Source of the DNA: Myxococcota bacterium
Lineage (GTDB): Bacteria > Myxococcota_A > UBA9160 > UBA4427
Length of the DNA: 60,915 nt
Reading direction: 5' to 3'
Assembly: GCA_028278345.1 (NCBI GenBank)
Contig: JANQEL010000234.1
Coordinates: 1 to 60,915, forward strand
The notes beneath the pieces are model-generated. The model had not been told where the DNA came from and made no database searches. It saw only the letters and a program-made list of their open reading frames with translations. Each line of letters starts with the position of its first letter. Within the stretch, counting starts at the first letter, position 1. A program made the position numbers and the translations under genes. Below, one piece after another: positions 17,678 through 26,311 of the stretch.

Positions 17678-18559
17678 TCAGCGTCGCTTGCGGTAGGTCT
17701 CTCTTTCCTCGTCGCTGAGCGAGGCCGGACCGAGCGCGACCCCGCGCACCGCCGGGGTGTCGGTAGGCTGGTGCCCGATGTCGTGGGCGGGAGCCGGAAT
17801 CTCGGCCACCGTATTGCTGAGCTTCCCGAGGCCCGACACTTCGACTTCGACGACATCGCCGAGGGTCATCGGACGCGAATTCGCCGGCGTACCCGTCAGG
17901 ACCACGTCCCCCGGAAGCAGGGTGATGTGGCGACACAGGTCGGCGAGCATGTAGTCGATACCGAAGGTCATCTCGTCGACCTTCCCCTCCTGCACGACCT
18001 CGCCGTTGATCCAGGTGCGCAGGGTCGACTCGCGCACGTCGACGCCGCACACCAGGCCGGGGCCGACGGGGCAGAAACCGTCCATGCCCTTCACGCGGGT
18101 CATGCCGCCGCTATCCGTGTCGCGATAGTCGTGGCAGCCGACGTCGTTGGCCGGCGCGAAGCCCGCGAGGTACGACCACGTCTCCTCGGGCGCCACGTTG
18201 CGCATCGGCTTGCCCACGATGGCCGCGATCTCGCCCTCGTAGTTGAGGTACTGGCAATCGGCCGGGCGGTGCAGATGACCGCGATGGGCATTCATCGCCG
18301 TGGTCGGCTTCTGGAAGTAGGTGGGCGTTTTGCCGATCTTCGCGCCGAACTCGATGGCGCGAGACGGATAGTTGAGGTGAACGCAGAGGATCTTGGTCGG
18401 ATCGCAGGGCGGGAGGTACGAGGCGCTCGCCTCCTCGACACGCCGACCGTCCCCCAGCACGAGCTCCTCGCCCTCGGGCTTCACCCAGTGAGGTGTCCCC
18501 TCGTGGAGGATGCGCCGCCACTCCTCGCGCTCGCCGTCGAATACGTTGCCTTGACTCAT
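17678..18559 (-). CDS. Fumarylacetoacetate hydrolase-family protein (ring-cleavage product isomerase/hydrolase)
   Basis: A 293-residue FAH-fold enzyme. The metal site is seen in CQYLNYEGEIAAIVGKPMRNV (E-x-E type) and the hairpin in LPGDVVLTGTPANSRPM. In homoprotocatechuate pathways such enzymes (HpaG) decarboxylate and isomerise the extradiol product. Its position between the HpaD- and HpaB-type genes fits that role, though the substrate range of this fold is wide. It starts 31 bp after the hpaD-like gene. Confidence 0.87.
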   Translation of the reverse strand: MSQGNVFDGEREEWRRILHEGTPHWVKPEGEELVLGDGRRVEEASASYLPPCDPTKILCVHLNYPSRAIEFGAKIGKTPTYFQKPTTAMNAHRGHLHRPADCQYLNYEGEIAAIVGKPMRNVAPEETWSYLAGFAPANDVGCHDYRDTDSGGMTRVKGMDGFCPVGPGLVCGVDVRESTLRTWINGEVVQEGKVDEMTFGIDYMLADLCRHITLLPGDVVLTGTPANSRPMTLGDVVEVEVSGLGKLSNTVAEIPAPAHDIGHQPTDTPAVRGVALGPASLSDEERETYRKRR

Positions 18560-18590
18560 CGCGATCGTACCTCCGTGTGCTTTCCGTTTC

Positions 18591-19445
18591 TCAAGCCAGG
18601 TCGAACCAGTAGTGCACCTGGCCGGTCCCGAGGGCGTTTTCGTACTCGGACATCGGCCGTCCCTTGGCGGTGAAGTCGCGACCGCCGAGCGCTCCCGCCA
18701 ACGCCAGGTAGTGCCCGAAGAGGCCCTCGGGTTTGAAGGCGCGGTACTCGGGGTAGAGATCGATCACCGCCGCGTGATCGCCGCGATTCCACAGGTCGAG
18801 GATGCGCGCATCGATCTCGCGCGCTTCGGCGGAGATCACGTTCTCGGCCGCGTTCGGCAGGTGCTTCGCCGAATCGTCCATGCGCGGGAAGACGTGGCTC
18901 ATCCCGCCACTCCCGAGCAGCGCGGCGCGGCAGTCGCTGCGCGCGACGGCCTCGGCCAGCACCTCCCCCAACTGCAGAAAGTTGTGGCGCTCGGCATGCT
19001 GGCAGATGCCGACACGGAGCACCTTCTCCCCCTTCCCGAGGTAGTGGACCGTGTTCACTGTCGGGTATTGCATCGCGATGTGGGGGCTGGTGCAGTTCAA
19101 CAGCGCCACGCCCTGCTCTTGCGCAACCACGGCGGCCGCGGCCGCCAGTTCCGGGTGGCCCGGGAAATCGTAGGCGTGATCGCTGATCGCGAACGGCAGT
19201 TCGTCCGAAGTGTAGATCCCCTGGTAGCGATCGATCCCGCTGATCACGTGGTTCATCGTCGTGAACCAGTGGGTGTCGAAGAGGATGAAGGTGTCGACTT
19301 CGGCGGCGTCCAGCGCATCGCGCATCTCGCCAAAGCCCGCGACGAGAGAAGTGTCCTCGCCTCCGTTCATGGCCTTGCGCGCGGCCTCCGGCGCCATGAT
19401 GCCCGGTTGATGGCTCACCACCGCAGCAGCGACGATGCTTCCCAT
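18591..19445 (-). CDS. hpaD: Class III extradiol dioxygenase, HpaD-like (3,4-dihydroxyphenylacetate 2,3-dioxygenase type)
   Basis: A 284-residue LigB-fold non-heme Fe(II) dioxygenase. The iron histidine region AAVVSHQPG at the N-terminus, the FDTHWFTTMNHVISG segment, IYTSDELPF and LYPEYRAFKPEG all correspond to blocks of enteric type III HpaD. It opens a catechol ring next to a hydroxyl group. The ATG at 19445 has GAGGGAGG upstream. The frame stays open far upstream, antisense-like inside the aldehyde dehydrogenase. It lies 47 bp after the aldehyde dehydrogenase gene. Confidence 0.9.
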   Translation of the reverse strand: MGSIVAAAVVSHQPGIMAPEAARKAMNGGEDTSLVAGFGEMRDALDAAEVDTFILFDTHWFTTMNHVISGIDRYQGIYTSDELPFAISDHAYDFPGHPELAAAAAVVAQEQGVALLNCTSPHIAMQYPTVNTVHYLGKGEKVLRVGICQHAERHNFLQLGEVLAEAVARSDCRAALLGSGGMSHVFPRMDDSAKHLPNAAENVISAEAREIDARILDLWNRGDHAAVIDLYPEYRAFKPEGLFGHYLALAGALGGRDFTAKGRPMSEYENALGTGQVHYWFDLA

Positions 19446-19492
19446 GTCGATTCCTCCCTCTGCGAACGCGCCGTGGCGCGCTCGAATGGTGT

Positions 19493-20950
19493 TCAGGCGA
19501 ACGAGTCCTTCTTGACCGCGACGTTCTTGATGTCGCAGAAGAAGTCGAAGCTCCAGATGCCGCCCTCGCGGCCGATCCCCGAATTGCGCGCACCGCCAAA
19601 CGGTGCGGCGAGATCGCGGATGAAGAAGCAGTTGACCCAGGTGGTTCCCGCCACCACGCGATCGGCGACCGCCATGGCGCGCGCTTCGTCGCGACCGAAG
19701 AGCGTGGCCGCCAGGCCGTACTCCTGGTCGTTGGCGAGTTCGATCGCTTCTTCGTCGCTCGAGAAGGTGTGCCACGAGAGCACGGGCCCGAAGACCTCCT
19801 TGCGGAAGAGTTCGTGGTCGCGCTCGATGCCTTCGAAGAGCGTCGGCTGGAAATAGAGATCGCCCGCTTCGTGACGCCCTCCTCCCCATACGGGCCGCCC
19901 GCCCGCCTGCTTGGCACGTTCGACGAAACCCTCGACGCGGGTGAAGTGATCGGGGTGGATCAGCGGACCGACCCGCGTCGTCTTCTCGCGCGGATCGCCG
20001 ACCACCATCGCACCGAGGGCTTCTCGCACCTTCGCCTGGAGCTCGTCGGCCACCGAGGCTTCGACGATCACCCGCGTACCGGCGAGGCAGACCTGCCCTG
20101 CGCCCATGTACTGGTTCGCCACCGTCTTGGCGGCGGCATCGAGATCGGCGTCTCCCAACACGATGAAGGGAGACTTGCCACCGAGTTCGAAGCTCACGGG
20201 GGTGAGGTTCTCGGCGGCCGCATGACCGATCGCGCGCGCAGTCGCCGTCGAACCGGTGAAGCTGATGCGAGCGACGTCGGGATGCGCGACCAGGGACGCG
20301 CCCGCGACTTCGCCGATCCCCTGCACGACGTTCAACACGCCATCCGGTAGCCCCGCCGCCGCGGAGATCTCCGCCAGCAGCGAACAGCTCAGTGGCGCCC
20401 ACTCCGGTGGCTTGAGGACGATCGTCGAACCCGCAGCCAGCGCGGGGCCCACCTTCCACGTCGTCAACATGAAGGGCGCGTTCCACGGCGTCACGAGAGC
20501 CGCGACGCCGCTCGGTTCGTAGCGCACGTGATTGGTCACGTGCTCCGAATCGATCGTCTCGCCGAGTTCGAGGGCGCGCTCGGCGAAGAAGGCGATGTTG
20601 TGCGACGCACGCGGGATCATCGCCATCTTGTTGCCGATCAGCAGCGATCCATTGTCGGCAGTCTCGACTGGAGCGATGTCCTCGGCGCGCTTCGTGATCT
20701 CTTCCGCGAAGCGGCGCAGCAGCTTCGCCCTGCCCTGCGGCCCGAGCGCTGCCCATGCGGGGAAGGCTGTGCGCGCGGCATCGACGGCCGCCGCGACTTC
20801 ACTCTCGCCTCCCGCCGAAACGTCGGCGAGGTGCGTGCCGTCGATCGGCGAGTGCACGGAGAAGCGCTCGTTCGAGGCCACGCGCTGGCCGCCGATCCAG
20901 TGATCGGTCGAAACCTCGACGCCTGCGACCTTGGTTGCGTTGGCTGACAT
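19493..20950 (-). CDS. hpaE: Aldehyde dehydrogenase, HpaE-like (ring-cleavage semialdehyde dehydrogenase)
   Basis: A 485-residue NAD(P)-dependent aldehyde dehydrogenase. The glutamate motif FELGGKSPFIVLG and the cysteine nucleophile region MGAGQVCLAGTR are intact. DHWIGGQRV near the start and FGGARNSGIGREGG near the end fit the 5-carboxymethyl-2-hydroxymuconate semialdehyde dehydrogenase branch. Next to an HpaD-type dioxygenase, oxidation of the ring-opened semialdehyde is the natural role. The ATG at 20950 is preferred over the GTG one codon upstream because GGAGGT sits 5 bases before it. Its ribosome-binding site overlaps the TetR stop. Confidence 0.9.
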   Translation of the reverse strand: MSANATKVAGVEVSTDHWIGGQRVASNERFSVHSPIDGTHLADVSAGGESEVAAAVDAARTAFPAWAALGPQGRAKLLRRFAEEITKRAEDIAPVETADNGSLLIGNKMAMIPRASHNIAFFAERALELGETIDSEHVTNHVRYEPSGVAALVTPWNAPFMLTTWKVGPALAAGSTIVLKPPEWAPLSCSLLAEISAAAGLPDGVLNVVQGIGEVAGASLVAHPDVARISFTGSTATARAIGHAAAENLTPVSFELGGKSPFIVLGDADLDAAAKTVANQYMGAGQVCLAGTRVIVEASVADELQAKVREALGAMVVGDPREKTTRVGPLIHPDHFTRVEGFVERAKQAGGRPVWGGGRHEAGDLYFQPTLFEGIERDHELFRKEVFGPVLSWHTFSSDEEAIELANDQEYGLAATLFGRDEARAMAVADRVVAGTTWVNCFFIRDLAAPFGGARNSGIGREGGIWSFDFFCDIKNVAVKKDSFA

Positions 20951-20953
20951 CAC

Positions 20954-21625
20954 CTACCTCCCGGGCGTTGGAGCTGAAACGGATGACGCGGTGCCGCTTT
21001 CCCGCGCCTCCTGGATGGCGTGCTCGATCGCGGCGTTCACGGCGACCGGCATGAGTCGCGTCATACCTTCGATGCTCGACACCTCGGCACCCAGCTGCGA
21101 CGCGACGAAGATCCCATCGAGCTGGGCGATCACGTATTCGGCGATCAACCCCGCGGCCTCACGACGCGCAACCGGATCTTCGATCGCGCCGAGGCGACGC
21201 TCGAGCCGCGGCAACTGCGATTCGCAACCGCGCTTGCGGATGCTCTCGGCCGCGATGCGTACACCGTCGTCGGGGTCGCGCCTTTCGAGGGAGAGCATGA
21301 GAAGCAGGCGCAAGAATTCGGGGCGCTCGTAGAAGAGCGACCCGGCGACTTCGGGCTGCTCTTCGATGCTCACGCCGGCCTCGGGTATGAAGCGATCGAA
21401 CCAACGCTCGGCCGCGCGTTCCATCACCGCGACGGCCAGCCCCTGCTTATCGCCGAAGTGCCAGTAGACCGTGGGCGCGACGACCGACGCTTCCTTGCAC
21501 ACCGAAGAGATCGTGGTCGCAGCAAAGCCCCGCTCGCCCATCAAGCGCGAAGCGACATCGAGAATGCGCTCGCGATTGCGTTCGGCATTCGCGCGGTGAT
21601 CGCCGTGGGAAGCGGTCCGGGGCAT
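20954..21625 (-). CDS. TetR family transcriptional regulator
   Basis: A 223-residue regulator. The N-terminal helix-turn-helix runs from RERILDVASRLMGERGF to SVCKEASVVAPTVYWHFGDKQGL, the TetR signature, and the C-terminal ligand domain shows no specific match. It is the first gene of the leftward catabolic operon, its stop abutting the hpaE-like start. A palindrome upstream is its likely operator, so it probably represses itself and the operon until an aromatic inducer binds. The ATG at 21625 gives a normal TetR length. The upstream extension crosses the palindrome and is not coding. Confidence 0.9.
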   Translation of the reverse strand: MPRTASHGDHRANAERNRERILDVASRLMGERGFAATTISSVCKEASVVAPTVYWHFGDKQGLAVAVMERAAERWFDRFIPEAGVSIEEQPEVAGSLFYERPEFLRLLLMLSLERRDPDDGVRIAAESIRKRGCESQLPRLERRLGAIEDPVARREAAGLIAEYVIAQLDGIFVASQLGAEVSSIEGMTRLMPVAVNAAIEHAIQEARESGTASSVSAPTPGR

Positions 21626-21688
21626 GGGGGTGGCTCCAGGAGGCTTGCCGGTTCGAAGCCCGCCGTGAGAAGGCCTCCCGGCGAGCGC

Positions 21689-21710
21689 GCCTATAATGAT
21701 CGTTATAGGC
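21689..21710. promoter_or_regulatory. Palindromic operator, probable TetR binding site
   Basis: GCCTATAA and TTATAGGC form perfect 8-bp arms around a TGATCG core, so 20 of 22 positions are palindromic. The site lies 64 bp upstream of the TetR start, the normal place for an autoregulatory operator. A perfect TATAAT hexamer sits inside it on the plus strand and TATAAC on the minus strand, so a bound repressor would block a -10 element. Binding is inferred. Confidence 0.7.
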
Positions 21711-21822
21711 AAGGCAGTCAAGCTCGAACTCGCTTGCCCTTCTCGATCGCAATCCGCCGAATCCCCGGTTTTCTCAATGATTTCAGCGGTTTTCTGCACA
21801 CGTTCTGCCGGCTTGCGCCGAC

Positions 21823-22144
21823 ATGGCGGGCAACCTCACGATCTTCCAGGGGCGCGAGGTGATGAACGGCTACGCGGCCTGGCTGAAGGGCCACCCGTTG
21901 CTGTGGACGGCGCGAGTCATCTTGCTGTGCGCCTTCCTCGTTCACACCGTGCTGGCGTTGAAGCTCGCGTGGGAGAACCATCGCGCGCGTCCCCATCGCT
22001 TATAGCCACGCGCGGCAGAACCAGGAGACGACCCTCCTCTCGCGCTACATCGCGATGACCGGCCTCGTGGCGCTCTCCTTCCTCATCTACCACCTGCTGC
22101 ACTTCACAATCGGCGGCCCGCCCCAAGCCGAACTCGAGGAGTAG
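21823..22144 (+). pseudogene. sdhC: Truncated, frameshifted succinate dehydrogenase/fumarate reductase cytochrome b558 subunit
   Basis: The first frame reads MAGNLTIFQGREVMNGYA onward to ENHRARPHRL and stops. Shifting by one base at about 22000 resumes the same protein (YSHARQNQETTLLSRYIAM, then LIYHLLHFTIGG) to a stop at 22142-22144. Together they match the central and third helices of b558-type SdhC, including the HMxGNL-like motif and the YHLLHFT heme-side motif. An extra T in the run cgcTtat explains the shift. The N-terminal ~30 residues, including the first helix, are missing. No sdhA or sdhB is nearby. This is a relic, not a working gene, unless the shift is a sequencing error; the missing N-terminus argues against that. 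Confidence 0.78.
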
Positions 22145-22167
22145 CGCCGAGGGCTTTGCTCGCCTGG

Positions 22168-24183
22168 CTAGCCGCTCTCCGACTTGAGGGTCCAGCAGAC
22201 CAGGGCCTTGCGAAGCATTTCGAGGGTGACGGGCTTGCTCATGAAGTCGTCCATGCCCGCATCGAGACACCGCCTTCGGTCTTCGGCCTGGGTGTTCGCC
22301 GTCATCGCCACGATCGGAACGCGCTCGCTCGCTTCGGCGATCTCGTCGGCGCGAATGGCCAGCGTCGCCTCATAGCCGTCCATGTTCGGCATGCGGCAGT
22401 CCATCAGGATCAAGGCGTAGTCGCGCGACGCGGCCGCTTCGACGGCCTCGGCACCATCGCGCGCGGTGTCGACCTCGCAGCCGATTCGCCGCAGGATCTT
22501 CTCGGCCACCATCCGGTTCACCTGGTTGTCGTCGACGACCAGCACCCGGGTCTCGGCGGGGGGCACGAAGTCGGCGGCCTCCGGCAGATCGCCATCGTTC
22601 TCCTCCTCTGCACACCGCTCGGCCGGGAATTCGAAGCGAAACGTCGATCCCGCTCCGAGGGTGCTCTCGACGGAGATCGAACCGTCCATCAGGTCACACA
22701 AGCGCTTCGAGATCGCGAGCCCGAGCCCGGAGCCGCCGAAGCGACGAGTGGTCCCCGAATCGGCCTGGGTGAACTCTTCGAAGATGTTCGAAGCGTCGGC
22801 GATGCCGACACCGGTGTCCTCGATGTCGAAGGCGAGCACGACCCGCTCTTCGTCGTAGCGGCTGCGCACCACGACGTGCCCGCGCTCGGTGAACTTGATC
22901 GCGTTGCCCACGAGGTTGAGCAGCACCTGGCCGACCCGTAGTGCGTCGATGCGGAGCAAGAGCGGAAGGTCGCCCGGGCCTTCGACGCGAAACGCGATCC
23001 CCTTCGCATCGACCTGTGGCGACAGCACGCGGGAAACGTGGTCGAGCAGGTCACGCGGGTCGTGCGGTGCGGGTTCGATTTCCACGCGATGCGCTTCGAG
23101 CTTCGAGAAATCGAGCACGTCGTTGATGATCGAGAGCAGGCTGTCGCTCGACTCCTTGAGCATGTCGACCAGTTCGCGCTGCTCGTCGTCGAGGTTCGTC
23201 TGCTCGAGGAGTTCCGCCGTGGCCACCACGCCATTCATCGGGGTTCGGATCTCGTGACTCACCGTGGCGACGAAGGTCGACTTGCTCTCGGCGGCGACGT
23301 TCGCCCGATCGCGCTCGCTCTCGGCCCGTTCGCTCGTCGTGCGCAGCGCCCGTGTCAGATTGAAGAGGCTCAGGACGACGACGCCGAGCACCATCGCGCC
23401 ACTCGCGAGCCAAACCGGCAGCCAACTGCGTGAAGCGGCGATGTACGCGGCCGTGGGCTCGAGTTCGATCTGCCATACGCGTCCATAGGAGGCGGTGTTC
23501 GCGCAACCGGTGAACTGGGAGTGCCTCGCGGCCGAGGCCTCGCCGTGGACGCGGGTCTCTCCGTCGAACACCGACACCACGAGCCCATCGGGAATCGGGA
23601 GCGCCTCGATCAGTGGATCGAAACGAAAGACACCGACGATGAAGCCTCCGAAGCCGTCGGGATCACGCGGCGCGTCGCCCCGGGTGACGCTCGAAAAGTA
23701 GATCGGGGCCAGAAGCAGGAAACCCTGCCCGCCCTGTACGAGGTCGACTGGCGGCGTCACCGTGCGCCGTCTCAGAACACGCGCGTCGTCGATCGCGGCA
23801 CGGCGGCTCGCCTCGAACGAGGGGTCAAGATCCCGCGCGGCTTCGTTGCCTTCGTAGGGGATGACCCAGCGAACGCGATAGCTCGAGTCGACCCACTCGA
23901 TCGCCTGATATTCGGGGCCGTGTTCGAGGTAGTTCCGAACGTCCGCTTCCCATTGGTCGCGCGGCGTCCCGCCCGAGAACGCCCAGCGACTCGCGAGACG
24001 GTCGAGGGCTCGTTCCTTGTGTTCCAGGCGTTGCTTCAAGAGCGATGCGGCTGCGGCGGCCTGCTCTTCGACGTGTACTTCGATCTGGCGATCTTCGGCC
24101 GAGCGAAGACCGGCCCACAACGCGACACACGCGCCGATGATCAACGCAAGCAAGACTCCATGCGCCCGGGACGCCGGATTCAC
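22168..24183 (-). CDS. CHASE-domain hybrid sensor histidine kinase with receiver domain
   Basis: A 671-residue membrane sensor kinase. There is an N-terminal helix (7-24), then an extracytoplasmic CHASE domain (about 55-235, RLASRWAFSGGTPRDQW and VDSSYRVRWVIPYEGNE). A second helix (about 253-275) is followed by HisKA with ATVSHEIRTPMNGVV, HATPase boxes NLVGNAIKFTERG, DTGVGI and GSGLGLAISKRL, and a C-terminal REC domain (VLVVDDNQVN, LMDCRMPNMDGYEA, MTAN, SKP). CHASE domains sense small external molecules. No separate response regulator is adjacent, so output must go through a distant phosphotransfer or regulator protein. The start is GTG. No strong ribosome-binding site is seen. Confidence 0.93.
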   Translation of the reverse strand: MNPASRAHGVLLALIIGACVALWAGLRSAEDRQIEVHVEEQAAAAASLLKQRLEHKERALDRLASRWAFSGGTPRDQWEADVRNYLEHGPEYQAIEWVDSSYRVRWVIPYEGNEAARDLDPSFEASRRAAIDDARVLRRRTVTPPVDLVQGGQGFLLLAPIYFSSVTRGDAPRDPDGFGGFIVGVFRFDPLIEALPIPDGLVVSVFDGETRVHGEASAARHSQFTGCANTASYGRVWQIELEPTAAYIAASRSWLPVWLASGAMVLGVVVLSLFNLTRALRTTSERAESERDRANVAAESKSTFVATVSHEIRTPMNGVVATAELLEQTNLDDEQRELVDMLKESSDSLLSIINDVLDFSKLEAHRVEIEPAPHDPRDLLDHVSRVLSPQVDAKGIAFRVEGPGDLPLLLRIDALRVGQVLLNLVGNAIKFTERGHVVVRSRYDEERVVLAFDIEDTGVGIADASNIFEEFTQADSGTTRRFGGSGLGLAISKRLCDLMDGSISVESTLGAGSTFRFEFPAERCAEEENDGDLPEAADFVPPAETRVLVVDDNQVNRMVAEKILRRIGCEVDTARDGAEAVEAAASRDYALILMDCRMPNMDGYEATLAIRADEIAEASERVPIVAMTANTQAEDRRRCLDAGMDDFMSKPVTLEMLRKALVCWTLKSESG

Positions 24184-24428
24184 AGGGCCACCGCGAACCA
24201 GTTCTCCGCGCGATTCGTGTTCATATCACCTAGACGCATCGGCCAGAGGGCGCGAGTCAATGAGTCCCGACCGCGGGGGTCGGGGGGGGACGAGTTGTCT
24301 CAGGGGTTCCCCCGTGTGTTGGCCGCAACAATCCGAACGCGGCAAGATTGGCGGTCGCTCAACTCTCACGAGCGCGGCAGGCCGCGTCACGGGGCCGCGC
24401 CTCCACCCACCGACTCAAAGGACCCCAC

Positions 24429-25076
24429 ATGCCCTTCGATCTCGCCGAAACCGACCGCCTGCTCACCACGACGCGCGCCGTGCGCAAACGCCTCGATCTC
24501 GAGCGCCCAGTCGAACGCAAGGTCCTGCTCGACTGCATCCGGATTTCACAGCAGGCGCCGACCGGCTCCAACATGCAGGGATGGCGCTGGCTGATCGTCA
24601 CCGACCCGGACAAGCGGGCCGCACTCGGCGAGATGTACCGCAAATCGGGCGCCGAGTATCTCGCGCAAGGGGCCGAGCAGGCCAAGGCTTCGGGGCACGA
24701 ACAGACCGCGCGCGTACTCGATTCGGCGACCTGGCTCGCCGAAAACCTCGGTCGCGTACCGGTCCACGTGATCCCCTGCCTCAAGGGCCGCATCGACCCC
24801 CAGATGGGAGCGGGCATGATGGCGGGCTACTTCGGCTCGATCTTCCCCGCGGTCTGGAGCTTCCAACTGGCCCTCCGCTCGCGCGGCCTGGGCTCGGCGC
24901 TCACCACCCTGCACCTCGCCGCCGAAGCCGAAGCGGCGGAGCTGCTCGGCATCCCGGCCGATGTCACCCAGTGCGCCTTGCTCCCCGTCGCCTATACGGT
25001 CGGGGACGATTTCAAGCAGGCCACGCGAACGCCGCCGGAGAACATCACCTACTTCGATAGTTGGAAGGCGAGTTAG
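24429..25076 (+). CDS. Nitroreductase family protein
   Basis: A 215-residue FMN-dependent nitroreductase-fold enzyme. The N-terminal TTTRAVRKRLDLERPV motif (the RR/RxxR anchor for FMN phosphate) and ISQQAPTGSNMQGWRWLIV are characteristic. SFQLALRSRGLGSALTTLHL marks the later helix. Members reduce nitroaromatics, quinones or enones with NAD(P)H; the natural substrate is unknown. The ATG at 24429 follows AAAGGA. It is convergent with the MFS gene, overlapping it by 4 bp at the stops. Confidence 0.9.
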   Translation: MPFDLAETDRLLTTTRAVRKRLDLERPVERKVLLDCIRISQQAPTGSNMQGWRWLIVTDPDKRAALGEMYRKSGAEYLAQGAEQAKASGHEQTARVLDSATWLAENLGRVPVHVIPCLKGRIDPQMGAGMMAGYFGSIFPAVWSFQLALRSRGLGSALTTLHLAAEAEAAELLGIPADVTQCALLPVAYTVGDDFKQATRTPPENITYFDSWKAS

Positions 25077-26311
25077 GCCGCATCCCGATCGCGACGCGAC
25101 GCACCGAGCAATCCGAACAGGGCCACGCTCGCGAGGATCACGGCGCCGAGGGTGATCCCCGCGCGCGGTCCGAACGCGCCGTAGACGGCGGGTGCCACCA
25201 TCAACCCCAGTCCGCCGGCTGCGCGCGAGAGCGTGAATCGGAAGCTGAAGACCTTGCCGATCTGATCCGGGGGATAGCCACCCTGGATCAAGCGCAGCAG
25301 CATCAAGTCCGTCATCGGCCCGCCGATCGCGCTGAAGGCAATCGCGGTGAGCCAGAGCGGCACGTGGGTCACGGCTGCAACGATCAGCCATCCGAGTGCT
25401 GCCACGAACGCCCCGAGGTGCAGCACGCGCGACGTGTTGCGTACGGGCCGCCGCGCCAGGAACACGTTCGAAGCCACGTTCCCGACGCCGTAGGCGCCGG
25501 TCGCGTAGCCGAGCAGCGCCGGGCCACCCAGCTCTTCACCGTTCACGATCATCGCGATGCCAAGGGTCAGCGCCGCGCCCAGGGTGAAGTTCCACACCAC
25601 GTGCTGCGCCAGGGCGATGACCAGGCGGCGATCGCCCGCGACGAGTCGCGCAGCGGCCGCGATCTCTTCGAAGAGCCCGGCACCGCGTGCGGCCGCTTCC
25701 GATTGTGGTGGCTTCCAGGTGTAACGGCGGCCCAGCGATGCAATGAACACGGCCGATACGGCGAAGGTCGCCGCATCGAGCGCAAAGAACATCCGCAACG
25801 GCATCCATGCGAGGAGCAGCCCGGTCGCCGTGGGGCCGAGGGTCAGCGCGAGCCGCCGGGTCACGTCGAGCCAGGCGTTGGCGGCCTGCAAGCGCGGTGC
25901 ATCGGGTGCGATCGCAGGCAGGCTCGCCTGGAGCGCGGGTTGGAAGAGCGAATCCAACATGCCCAGCCAGGCCGAGACCGCGGCCAGGTGAAAGAGAATG
26001 AAGGGATCGTCCGTATCCGCGAAGACCAGGGTCGCAACCCCAGCCGCGCCGAGGAGATCGCAGCCGACCAGCGTCCGCTGGCGATCCCAACGATCGGCGT
26101 AGACGCCCCCGGCGAGCCCGCACACCAATCGCGTGATCGCCCCGGCAGCCACCACCCAACCGGCCCGTTCCCCCACGGCTTCGACCGCGATCCAGATCAG
26201 CGCCACGTGGTGGAGTTGATCACCGACTCCCGAAGCCACCTGGCCGAGCCACAAGCGAACGAAGTGTCTGCGAAATCGACGATCGACTTCGGCTGAAGCG
26301 GCCTCGCTCAT
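25073..26311 (-). CDS. MFS transporter
   Basis: A 412-residue major facilitator with about 12 hydrophobic segments. The N-terminal RRHFVRLWLGQVASGVGDQL and the loop ADRWDRQRTLVGCDL (MFS motif A region between helices 2 and 3) fit the drug/siderophore-exporter subgroup. The substrate cannot be read from sequence. Its ATG overlaps the stop of the upstream methyltransferase by 4 bp, so the two genes are coupled. Export of a methylated small molecule is possible but is a guess. Confidence 0.88.
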   Translation of the reverse strand: MSEAASAEVDRRFRRHFVRLWLGQVASGVGDQLHHVALIWIAVEAVGERAGWVVAAGAITRLVCGLAGGVYADRWDRQRTLVGCDLLGAAGVATLVFADTDDPFILFHLAAVSAWLGMLDSLFQPALQASLPAIAPDAPRLQAANAWLDVTRRLALTLGPTATGLLLAWMPLRMFFALDAATFAVSAVFIASLGRRYTWKPPQSEAAARGAGLFEEIAAAARLVAGDRRLVIALAQHVVWNFTLGAALTLGIAMIVNGEELGGPALLGYATGAYGVGNVASNVFLARRPVRNTSRVLHLGAFVAALGWLIVAAVTHVPLWLTAIAFSAIGGPMTDLMLLRLIQGGYPPDQIGKVFSFRFTLSRAAGGLGLMVAPAVYGAFGPRAGITLGAVILASVALFGLLGASRRDRDAA

